Position numbers and translations under genes: made by a program. A DNA stretch of 64,000 nucleotides from Paenirhodobacter hankyongi (lineage in GTDB: Bacteria; Pseudomonadota; Alphaproteobacteria; Rhodobacterales; Rhodobacteraceae): NCBI RefSeq assembly GCF_003664585.1, contig NZ_RCHI01000001.1, forward strand, positions 248,001-312,000, in the 5' to 3' direction. This document shows positions 8,703 through 14,624 of this stretch, piece after piece (position 1 is the first letter of the stretch; every line of letters starts with the position of its first letter). The notes beneath the pieces were generated by a model that was not told where the DNA came from, ran no database searches, and was given only the letters and a program-made list of their open reading frames with translations.

Positions 8703-8997
8703 CCCAGCCCTCGACGATGCAGATGTCGGCCTCGGACACCGGCGTGCGCAGCGCCATTGCGCGCTGGTATTCCGGGCTCAGGTAGCAGGCCCGCGCCGCC
8801 TCGATCGTCGGAAACTCGATCACCACGGCGCGCGGGCGCAGGTCGCCCTCGACCACCTCCTGCGCACCGCCGCGCACGAGAAACCGGCCGCCATATTTCC
8901 CGAAAGCCTCCGCATTCGCCTCGCGATAGGCCGCATAGGCCTGCGGGTCGTCGACAGTGACGTGGCCGATCCAATATCCTTTCGCGCTCTTGCTCAT
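8695..8997 (-). CDS. DUF1330 family protein (first of a tandem pair)
   Basis: A 100-residue paralogue of the following gene, with GYWIGHVTVDD, YGGRFLVRGG and VVIEFPTIEAARACY. The start at 8997 (MSKSAKGYW) has a good GGGAGG ribosome site eight bases upstream, better than the in-frame ATG at 9018. It probably forms a small cytoplasmic dimer. It may be co-transcribed with hisE, which ends 57 bases before it on the same strand. No function is assigned. Confidence 0.78.
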   Translation of the reverse strand: MSKSAKGYWIGHVTVDDPQAYAAYREANAEAFGKYGGRFLVRGGAQEVVEGDLRPRAVVIEFPTIEAARACYLSPEYQRAMALRTPVSEADICIVEGWDG

Positions 8998-9053
8998 CTG
9001 CGCCTCCCATTTTGCCAAAGCGTTGCGGGAGAACGCGGATTTTGCAAGACGAC

Positions 9054-9365
9054 TCAGCGTCGCGCGGCCTTTTCGGCAATCCCCGAGGTGCCCTCGCGGC
9101 GCTCGAGCTCGGCCAGCACCTCGGCAAGGGGGACATCCTTCGCGGCGAGCATCACCAGCAGGTGGTAAAGCACGTCGGCGCTTTCATAGACGAGATTCTG
9201 GCGGTCGTCCTTGGCCACGGCCATGCAGGCCTCGATCGCCTCCTCGCCGAATTTCTGCGCGCATTTCTGCGCCCCCTTGGACAGCAGCTTCGCCGTCCAG
9301 GAGCTGTCGGGATCGGCGCTCTTGCGCGCCGCGATCGTGGCTTCAAGCCGTTCGAGCGTGGTCAT
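9054..9365 (-). CDS. hisE: Phosphoribosyl-ATP pyrophosphatase
   Basis: A 103-residue MazG-fold enzyme that converts phosphoribosyl-ATP to phosphoribosyl-AMP, the second step of histidine synthesis. The family motif is clear: a helix with [17 protein letters not shown] followed by [16 protein letters not shown], where the Glu and Asp residues bind magnesium. Its ATG overlaps the hisF stop by four bases, so it is translated with hisF. Length is normal for stand-alone HisE. Confidence 0.93.
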   Translation of the reverse strand: MTTLERLEATIAARKSADPDSSWTAKLLSKGAQKCAQKFGEEAIEACMAVAKDDRQNLVYESADVLYHLLVMLAAKDVPLAEVLAELERREGTSGIAEKAARR

Positions 9366-10123
9366 GTCAGCCTCACGGGGATGCCGGCGGCGGCCATGTG
9401 TTCCTTGGCCTGCCGGATGGTGTAGGTGCCGAAGTGGAAGATCGAGGCGGCAAGCACCGCCGAGGCATGGCCCTCGGTCACACCCTCGACCAGATGGTCG
9501 AGCGTGCCGACCCCGCCCGAGGCGATCACCGGCACCTCGACCGCATCGGCGATGGCGCGGGTCAGCGGCAGGTTGAAGCCCGCCCGGGTGCCGTCGCGGT
9601 CCATCGAGGTCAGCAGGATCTCTCCCGCGCCCTTCGCCTCGACGGTGCGGGCGAATTCGACCGCGTCGATGCCCGTCGACTTGCGCCCGCCATGGGTGAA
9701 GATCTCCCACCGGCCCGGTTCCACCGTCTTCGCGTCGATCGCAACGACGATGCACTGGCTGCCGAAGCGGTCGGCGGCCTCGGCCACGACATCGGGGTTC
9801 GCCACGGCGGCAGAGTTGAAGCTGACCTTGTCGGCACCCGCGAGCAGCAGCTTGCGCACGTCCTCGTGGCTGCGCACGCCGCCGCCGACGGTGAGCGGCA
9901 TGAAGCATTGCTCGGCGGTGCGGGTGACGAGGTCGTACATCGTGCCGCGGTTCTCGTGCGTCGCATGGATGTCGAGGAAGCACAGCTCGTCGGCGCCCGC
10001 CGCGTCATAGGCCTTCGCCGCCTCGACCGGGTCGCCCGCGTCGATCAGGTTGACGAAGTTGACGCCCTTGACGACGCGGCCGTCGGCGACATCGAGGCAG
10101 GGGATGATGCGGGTTTTCAGCAT
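9362..10123 (-). CDS. hisF: Imidazole glycerol phosphate synthase cyclase subunit
   Basis: A 253-residue TIM barrel beginning [20 protein letters not shown]. The catalytic aspartates lie in CLDV (near residue 11) and VVAIDAK (near 130). The phosphate loops [11 protein letters not shown] and [12 protein letters not shown] are intact. With HisH it makes imidazole glycerol phosphate and AICAR from PRFAR and glutamine-derived ammonia. The start at 10123 has GGAGGC just upstream. It overlaps hisE by four bases and is separated from hisA by 182 bases holding an inverted repeat element. Confidence 0.95.
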   Translation of the reverse strand: MLKTRIIPCLDVADGRVVKGVNFVNLIDAGDPVEAAKAYDAAGADELCFLDIHATHENRGTMYDLVTRTAEQCFMPLTVGGGVRSHEDVRKLLLAGADKVSFNSAAVANPDVVAEAADRFGSQCIVVAIDAKTVEPGRWEIFTHGGRKSTGIDAVEFARTVEAKGAGEILLTSMDRDGTRAGFNLPLTRAIADAVEVPVIASGGVGTLDHLVEGVTEGHASAVLAASIFHFGTYTIRQAKEHMAAAGIPVRLT

Positions 10124-10201
10124 GGAGGCGCCTCCTTTGGCGCCTTGATAGCGCCCGTCGCGCGGGATGGGAAGCGAAAGGGCAGGGGCGCTGCCCCTGC
10201 A

Positions 10202-10270
10202 CCCCGAGGTATTTCGGGCAAGATGAAGAGAGGGCCGCGGCGCTTTCATCTTGCCGAAAATACCTCGGGG
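10202..10270. repeat. Inverted pair of a 26-base intergenic repeat
   Basis: Two copies of a 26-base element (core GAGGTATTTCGGGCAAGAT) face each other at 10202-10227 and 10245-10270, separated by 17 bases, between hisA and hisF. The second arm has two mismatches to the first. A transcript through it could form a long hairpin of about 26 bp. The same element occurs singly at 25215-25240 and 59797-59822, both exact matches. It is flanked by GC-rich runs in each case. Confidence 0.8.
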
Positions 10271-10305
10271 AGCCGAGGCAGCGCCTCGGCGGGGCGGAGC
10301 CCCTC

Positions 10306-11025
10306 TTACGCCTTCAGCGCCGCAAGCGCCGCGGTCAGGTCGAGTGCGCCGTCATAGATCGCCCGGCCCGAGATCGCGCCGGCAATGACGCCGGTGTCGC
10401 GCAGCGCGATCAGGTCGGGCAGCGACGACACCCCGCCCGAGGCGATCACCGGGATCGTCACGGCGCGGGCCAGCGCCTCGGTCGCCTCGATGTTCGGGCC
10501 GGTCATCGCGCCGTCGCGCAGGATGTCGGTGTAGATGATCGCCGCAACGCCCGCATCCTCGAAGGATTTCGCGAGATCGGTGACCATCACGTCGGTCTCC
10601 TCGGCCCAGCCCTTGGTGGCGACACGGCCGCCGCGGGCGTCGATGCCGACCGCGACCTGGCCCGGGAATTCGCGGGCCGCCTCGCGCACCAGCGCCGGGT
10701 TCTCGACCGCCACGGTGCCGAGAATGACGCGCGAAAGCCCCTTCGAGAGCCAGCCCTCGATCGTCGCCATGTCGCGGATGCCGCCGCCGAGCTGGGCGGG
10801 AACGGTGATCCGGGCGAGGATCGCCTCGACCGCGGCGGCGTTCACCGGCGCGCCGGCGAAGGCGCCGTTCAGATCGACGAGGTGGACCCATTCGCAGCCC
10901 GCGGCCTCGAACTTGGCGGCCTGGGCGGCGGGATCGTCGCCGAACACCGTGGCCTTGTCCATTTCGCCATGCAGCAGGCGCACGCACTGGCCGTCCTTGA
11001 GGTCGATCGCGGGGTAGAGGATCAT
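10306..11025 (-). CDS. hisA: ProFAR isomerase (phosphoribosylformimino-AICAR-phosphate isomerase)
   Basis: A 239-residue TIM barrel related to HisF, catalysing the Amadori rearrangement of ProFAR to PRFAR. The catalytic Asp in [14 protein letters not shown] (near residue 8) and the second in [16 protein letters not shown] are present, as are the phosphate loops QLGGGIRD and VIASGGVSS. It begins at an ATG with AAGGAGAG upstream. A divergent DUF2147 gene starts 150 bases away, and a 10-bp inverted repeat lies between the two. Confidence 0.95.
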   Translation of the reverse strand: MILYPAIDLKDGQCVRLLHGEMDKATVFGDDPAAQAAKFEAAGCEWVHLVDLNGAFAGAPVNAAAVEAILARITVPAQLGGGIRDMATIEGWLSKGLSRVILGTVAVENPALVREAAREFPGQVAVGIDARGGRVATKGWAEETDVMVTDLAKSFEDAGVAAIIYTDILRDGAMTGPNIEATEALARAVTIPVIASGGVSSLPDLIALRDTGVIAGAISGRAIYDGALDLTAALAALKA

Positions 11026-11086
11026 CGCGGCTCTCCTTGCCTTCGGGCTTTGGGCTTTCGGGCCTCATGCCACGGGCCGGGGCGCG

Positions 11087-11122
11087 CGGCAAGCCTTGCG
11101 AAACGCCACGTCAGGCTTGCCG
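11087..11122. promoter_or_regulatory. Perfect 10-bp inverted repeat between hisA and the DUF2147 gene
   Basis: CGGCAAGCCT at 11087-11096 is mirrored exactly as AGGCTTGCCG at 11113-11122, with a 16-base spacer. It sits between divergent starts at 11025 and 11175, where an operator would be expected. It could equally act as an RNA hairpin in the hisA leader. No T-tract follows on either strand, so it is not an ordinary terminator. Confidence 0.5.
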
Positions 11123-11174
11123 GGAATCGGGGGGCGTGACCAGATGACGCGCAGGGAAACCGGGAGGAGAGACC

Positions 11175-11558
11175 ATGAAACGCATTCTGCTGGCGGGGCT
11201 GTTTGCGCTCGCCGCGGGCGCCGCGGGCGCCGATCCGATCGAGGGGGTCTGGCAGACCCAGGCCGATGACGGCGCCTATGCGCTGGTGCAGATCGCGCCC
11301 TGCGGGGCGGCCTATTGCGGCAAGATCACCCGCACCTTCAAGGATGGCGGCGAGTACAAGTCGCCCAACATCGGCCGGCAGATCGTCATCGACATGGCGC
11401 CGAAGGGCAATGGCGCCTACGAGGGCAAGGTCTGGCGGCCCTCGAACGACAAGACCTACATCGGCAAGATCGCCCTTGCGGGCGATGCGATGAAGCTGTC
11501 GGGCTGTGTGCTGGGCGGGCTCGTCTGCGCCAAGCAGGACTGGTCGCGGGTGAAGTGA
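11175..11558 (+). CDS. Secreted DUF2147 family protein
   Basis: A 127-residue protein with a Sec signal peptide (MKRILLAGLFALAAGAAGA, cleaved near 19). The mature domain starts DPIEGVWQTQADDGAYALV and contains YCGKITRTF, typical of DUF2147, a small lipocalin-like beta-barrel domain. Four cysteines remain in the mature protein and could pair in the periplasm. A GGGAGGAG ribosome site precedes the ATG. It is monocistronic, divergent from hisA and followed by a strong terminator. Function is unknown. Confidence 0.85.
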   Translation: MKRILLAGLFALAAGAAGADPIEGVWQTQADDGAYALVQIAPCGAAYCGKITRTFKDGGEYKSPNIGRQIVIDMAPKGNGAYEGKVWRPSNDKTYIGKIALAGDAMKLSGCVLGGLVCAKQDWSRVK

Positions 11559-11580
11559 CCGGCCTGCCGGCGGCAACGGA

Positions 11581-11605
11581 AAGGGCGCCTTCGGGCGCCC
11601 TTTTT
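11581..11605 (+). terminator. Intrinsic terminator after the DUF2147 gene
   Basis: A 9-bp stem (AAGGGCGCC / GGCGCCCTT) with a TTCG tetraloop is followed by T residues. It lies 22 bases after the stop codon and touches the 3' end of the convergent hisH gene. Confidence 0.9.
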
Positions 11606-12246
11606 CATGGTTTCCACTGCAGGAAGTTCGAGATCAGCCGCAATCCGGTGCGCTGCGATTTCTCGGGGTGGAACTGCGTCCCCACCATGTTGTCGCGCCC
11701 GACGATCGCGGTGATCGGCCCGGCATAGTCGACATGGGCAAGCAGGTGTGCGGGGTTCGCCACGCGGAAGTGGTAGGAGTGCACGAAATAGGCGTGATCG
11801 CCGGTCTCGATCCCCTCGAACAGCGCATGCGGGCGGTCGATCACCAGATCGTTCCAGCCCATGTGCGGCACCTTCAGCGCCGGATCGGCGGGCTCGATGC
11901 GCACCACCTCGCCCGGGATCCAGCCGAAGCCCTCGGTCGGTTCGAACTCGAGCCCGCGGCTTGCCATCATCTGCATGCCGATGCAGATGCCGAGGAAGGG
12001 CGTGCCCTTCTGGTGCACCGCCTCCTCGATCGCCTCGAAGAGCCCGGTGAAGCGGGTGAGGGCGGCGCGGCACGACGGGAAGGCGCCGTCGCCCGGCAGC
12101 ACGATGCGGTCGGCGCGGGCCACCACATCGGGTTCCGAGGTGACGACGACCGAGCCCTGTCCGAGCTCGAGCGCCATCCGCTCGAAGGCCTTGCGGGCCG
12201 AGTGCAGGTTGCCCGAGTCGTAATCGACCAGAACGGTGAGGCTCAT
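11605..12246 (-). CDS. hisH: Imidazole glycerol phosphate synthase glutaminase subunit
   Basis: A 213-residue class I amidotransferase that releases ammonia from glutamine for HisF. The nucleophile Cys sits in FLGICIGMQMMASRG, and the His-Glu pair in THFHPEKSQ-like text (actual text TQFHPEKSQRTG). The N-terminus LTVLVDYDSGNLHSARKAFER is standard. The start at 12246 is preceded by GAGAGGGGAAGAC. It lies 13 bases downstream of hisB. Its stop codon is built from the tail of the opposite-strand terminator, so transcription of the two genes converges there. Confidence 0.94.
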   Translation of the reverse strand: MSLTVLVDYDSGNLHSARKAFERMALELGQGSVVVTSEPDVVARADRIVLPGDGAFPSCRAALTRFTGLFEAIEEAVHQKGTPFLGICIGMQMMASRGLEFEPTEGFGWIPGEVVRIEPADPALKVPHMGWNDLVIDRPHALFEGIETGDHAYFVHSYHFRVANPAHLLAHVDYAGPITAIVGRDNMVGTQFHPEKSQRTGLRLISNFLQWKP

Positions 12247-12259
12247 CTGTCTTCCCCTC

Positions 12260-12847
12260 TCAGAGTGCGCCCTTGGTCGAGGGCAGGACCCCGGCCATGC
12301 GCGGGTCGATCTCGACCGCCATGCGCAGCGCGCGGGCGACCGACTTGAAGGCCGCCTCGGCGATGTGGTGGCTGTTGATGCCATGCACCTTGTCGACATG
12401 CAGAGTGATGCCGCCGTTGGTCGAGAGCGCCTGGAAGAACTCGCGCACCAGCTCGGTGTCGAAGGTGCCGATCTTCTGCGTCGGGAACTCGACGTTCCAC
12501 ACGAGGAAGGGCCGCGCCGAGAGGTCGAGCGCGGTGGCGACCTGGGTGTCGTCCATCGCAAGCGCGAAATGGCCGTAGCGGCGGATGCCCTTCTTGTCGC
12601 CAAGCGCCTGCACCAGGGCCTGGCCAATGGCGATGCCCGTGTCCTCGACGGTGTGGTGGTCGTCGATGTGCAGATCGCCCACCGCGGTGATCGTCATGTC
12701 GATCAGCGAGTGGCGCGCGAGCTGGTCGAGCATGTGGTCGAAGAAGCCCACCCCGGTGACGTTCCGGTAGCTGCCGGTGCCGTCGAGGTTGATCTCGACC
12801 GAGATCTCGGTCTCGGCGGTCTTGCGGGTGATGGTGGCCTTGCGCAT
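12260..12847 (-). CDS. hisB: Imidazoleglycerol-phosphate dehydratase
   Basis: A 195-residue monofunctional IGPD, the normal length for alphaproteobacteria, which dehydrates imidazole glycerol phosphate. The manganese-binding His-rich motifs [28 protein letters not shown] and [14 protein letters not shown] are intact. The ATG at 12847 has GGAAGGGAG just upstream; a frame open 21 bases earlier is less likely. It heads the hisB-hisH pair. A dyad at 12913-12933 lies between it and the divergent gene at 12971. Confidence 0.95.
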   Translation of the reverse strand: MRKATITRKTAETEISVEINLDGTGSYRNVTGVGFFDHMLDQLARHSLIDMTITAVGDLHIDDHHTVEDTGIAIGQALVQALGDKKGIRRYGHFALAMDDTQVATALDLSARPFLVWNVEFPTQKIGTFDTELVREFFQALSTNGGITLHVDKVHGINSHHIAEAAFKSVARALRMAVEIDPRMAGVLPSTKGAL

Positions 12848-12912
12848 CGTCGCTCCCTTCCGTGTCACAGCCTTATAGGGCGCGGGGCGCGGCTTGCAAA
12901 GCAGGGGTGGGG

Positions 12913-12933
12913 CAAGGGTTTCTTAAACTCTTG
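12913..12933. promoter_or_regulatory. Imperfect dyad between hisB and the receiver-like gene
   Basis: CAAGGGTTT and AAACTCTTG form a 9-bp inverted repeat with one mismatch (a possible G-U pair) around a CTT centre, in the 123-base gap between divergent starts at 12847 and 12971. It is a plausible operator, with no identified binding protein. Confidence 0.35.
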
Positions 12934-12970
12934 CGCGGCATCTTTTGCCCGGCGGGGTGGAGAGCGCGAC

Positions 12971-13480
12971 ATGAGAATTCTGGTCCTGGCCGGGCGCTCG
13001 CCCGCGATGAGCCGCTTTTGTTCATTGATGCATGAGACCGGTTTCGAGGTGGCGCAGGCCCTGACCCTGGCCGAGGCGCGCATCCGCGCGCGGCTGCTGC
13101 GGCCCGGGGTGGTGGTGGCGGGGCTGTTCCCCGGGGAAGATGCCGAGGCCGGAGAGAGTGCGCTTGGCCTGATCCTGACGATGCAGGCGCATACGCCGGA
13201 TCTGATGACGATCCTGCTGACCGATTCGCCGCTTTTCGCGCATGGCGAGCTTTTCGACATGCTCGGCTCGCTGCGTTGCGTCCTGGCCGAGACGATCGCG
13301 GCAGAGGACCTGGCCGAGGTGGTCCGGCATCTTCTGGCGCGGGGCCCCGGTCTGTGGGCTGTCCCGCATGCCTGTCTGCGGTGTCGTGTGGCCGATCAGT
13401 GCCACGATGCCGCCGCGGTGCGCGAGGGGGAGGAGGCGGGGGGATGGTCGTGCTGCATCGGCTGCGGTCGCGGCGTCTGA
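12971..13480 (+). CDS. Receiver-like protein with cysteine-rich C-terminus
   Basis: A 169-residue protein of unknown function. Residues 1-125 follow the beta-alpha alternation of a response-regulator receiver: MRILVLAG, a helix with SRFCSLMHETG, PGVVVAGLF as the third strand, and TILLTD as the fourth. The acidic pair after strand one and the phosphoacceptor Asp at the end of strand three are not evident, so phosphorylation is unlikely. The C-terminal 40 residues carry a Cys cluster (CLRCRVADQC, then CCIGC) that could bind zinc or an iron-sulfur cluster. The start at 12971 follows a GGTGGAG site. It is divergent from hisB. Confidence 0.65.
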   Translation: MRILVLAGRSPAMSRFCSLMHETGFEVAQALTLAEARIRARLLRPGVVVAGLFPGEDAEAGESALGLILTMQAHTPDLMTILLTDSPLFAHGELFDMLGSLRCVLAETIAAEDLAEVVRHLLARGPGLWAVPHACLRCRVADQCHDAAAVREGEEAGGWSCCIGCGRGV

Positions 13481-13521
13481 GCGGGGCGCGTGTGTCGGCC
13501 GCAAGCGTGGCGCGGGCCAGA

Positions 13522-13548
13522 AAAGCAAAAGGACCGCCGAAGCGGTCC
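13522..13548 (-). terminator. Intrinsic terminator of the tRNA-Gly transcript
   Basis: On the minus strand the 7-bp stem GGACCGC / GCGGTCC closes a TTCG loop and is followed by TTTTGCTTTT. It lies about 19 bases beyond the second tRNA gene in the minus direction. It may also stop plus-strand transcription from the gene ending at 13480. Confidence 0.85.
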
Positions 13549-13566
13549 GTTTCGCATTCATTTCGC

Positions 13567-13641
13567 TGGAGCGGGCGATGAGATTCGAACTCACGACCCT
13601 TACCTTGGCAAGGTAATGCTCTACCCCTGAGCTACGCCCGC
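13567..13641 (-). tRNA. tRNA-Gly(GCC), copy 2
   Basis: The minus strand folds as a 75-base tRNA with acceptor stem GCGGGCG / CGCCCGC, anticodon loop TTGCCAA (anticodon GCC, glycine), T-loop GTTCGAAT, discriminator T and an encoded CCA end. It is identical to the copy at 13664-13738 and is the promoter-distal one of the pair. Confidence 0.97.
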
Positions 13642-13663
13642 ATGCAGCGATATGTTTCCGAAC

Positions 13664-13738
13664 TGGAGCGGGCGATGAGATTCGAACTCACGACCCTTAC
13701 CTTGGCAAGGTAATGCTCTACCCCTGAGCTACGCCCGC
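13664..13738 (-). tRNA. tRNA-Gly(GCC), copy 1
   Basis: Identical in all 75 bases to the copy at 13567-13641, with anticodon GCC and an encoded CCA end. The two are 22 bases apart and probably processed from one transcript that ends at the hairpin at 13522-13548. Confidence 0.97.
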
Positions 13739-13759
13739 ACCGTTGTTCGGTGGAGGCGA

Positions 13760-13786
13760 TTTATGGGATCGGGCGGGGGGCCGCAA
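13760..13786 (-). promoter_or_regulatory. Possible sigma-70 promoter for the tRNA-Gly pair
   Basis: On the minus strand TTGCGG (13781-13786) is followed after 15 bases by CATAAA (13760-13765), about 22 bases before the tRNA. A GC-rich spacer and a short separation weaken the call. Confidence 0.45.
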
Positions 13787-13852
13787 GAGGAAAAATTCGT
13801 CGCTCCGAAAAAATCCTGTGGGCATCTTCCGGCGCAGGGTGGGCGCGATGCG

Positions 13853-13878
13853 GGAACCGTCAACAGGGCTTGGCCGTT
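13853..13878 (+). promoter_or_regulatory. EcfG-type general stress promoter upstream of csbD
   Basis: GGAAC at 13853-13857 and CGTT at 13875-13878 are separated by 17 bases, matching the alphaproteobacterial EcfG consensus (GGAAC, 16-17 bases, CGTT). It lies about 58 bases upstream of the CsbD-like gene, whose family is stress-induced in many bacteria. Whether this organism encodes EcfG and PhyR cannot be seen here. Confidence 0.6.
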
Positions 13879-13936
13879 GGCAGGGGGAAGGGCGGAAAGA
13901 TCCGCCCCGACCCGAAACCACAGACGGAGGCAAGCG

Positions 13937-14134
13937 ATGAACACCGACATGCTCGAAGGCAAGTGGAAGGAGATCAAGGGCAGCGTGCGCGCCAAATGGG
14001 GCGAGCTGACCGATGACGAGGTCGAGCAGGTGGCCGGCAATACCGAACGCCTGGCCGGGCTGATCCAGCAGAAATACGGCCGCTCGAAGGAAGAGGCGAA
14101 GCGCGAGGTCAACGACTTCATCGATTCGCTCTGA
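13937..14134 (+). CDS. CsbD family stress protein
   Basis: A 65-residue, highly charged protein with MLEGKWKEIKGSVRAKWGEL and the family core of CsbD-like proteins, ending in a second amphipathic helix. CsbD was named as a sigma-B-dependent stress protein of Bacillus; its molecular role is unknown. A GGAGG ribosome site lies six bases before the ATG at 13937. An EcfG-like promoter precedes it and a terminator follows closely, so it is a single-gene unit. Confidence 0.88.
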   Translation: MNTDMLEGKWKEIKGSVRAKWGELTDDEVEQVAGNTERLAGLIQQKYGRSKEEAKREVNDFIDSL

Positions 14135-14151
14135 CCGGGACGATTCCGGTG

Positions 14152-14178
14152 AAAAGGGGGGCTCAGGCCCCCCTTTTT
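14152..14178 (+). terminator. Intrinsic terminator after csbD
   Basis: A GGGGGG-rich stem (AAAAGGGGGGC / GCCCCCCTTTTT, loop around TCAG) with a T-tract follows the csbD-like stop by 17 bases and separates it from the convergent MAPEG gene. The A-tract on the other side lets it work in both directions. Confidence 0.88.
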
Positions 14179-14183
14179 GCGTT

Positions 14184-14552
14184 TCAGGCGAGGATCGCCA
14201 GCACCGCACTTGCGGCGAGCGACAGGAAGGTCAGCCCCATGCCGGCGACGCGCGCACGCATCGGGCCGCCGAAGCCGAGCGCCCAGGCGTGCAGCGCGCG
14301 CCCGAGAATCAGCGCCGCGCCCGACAGGTGCAGCGCGATGGCCCCGGCGCCGGCCAGCTCGGCCAGCAGCAGCATCACGATGCCGAAGGGCGCGTATTCG
14401 GCGAGGTTTCCGTGCGTGCGGATCCGCAGCGCCAGATCCCCGTTGCCGCCATCGCCGATCGAGACGCGCTGCGCCTTGCGCGCGTTCACCACATGCAGCG
14501 ACAGGAAAATGTAAAGCGCCACCAGCGGCAGCGCATACCAGGCCGTGATCAT
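14184..14552 (-). CDS. MAPEG family membrane protein
   Basis: A 122-residue protein with four hydrophobic helices. The family pattern is seen in VNARKAQRVSIGDGG, the charged loop RTHGNLAEYAPFGIVML, and the later helix with LILGRALHAWAL. MAPEG proteins include microsomal glutathione transferases and related membrane enzymes; bacterial copies mostly lack a known substrate. The start at 14552 has GGGAGA upstream and gives standard length. It shares a terminator region with csbD and lies 72 bases downstream of the pyruvate carboxylase gene. Confidence 0.85.
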   Translation of the reverse strand: MITAWYALPLVALYIFLSLHVVNARKAQRVSIGDGGNGDLALRIRTHGNLAEYAPFGIVMLLLAELAGAGAIALHLSGAALILGRALHAWALGFGGPMRARVAGMGLTFLSLAASAVLAILA

Positions 14553-14624
14553 CAATGTCTCCCATGCAATCGCGCCCGCAGCCTGACCGGCCACGGGCGC
14601 GAGAACAAGGGGAAACGGACGGAC

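Noticed and set aside
13567-13738. tRNA-Gly pair as an integration site for a mobile element
   Set aside because: No integrase, transposase or truncated tRNA repeat lies nearby and neighbouring genes look like ordinary core genes.
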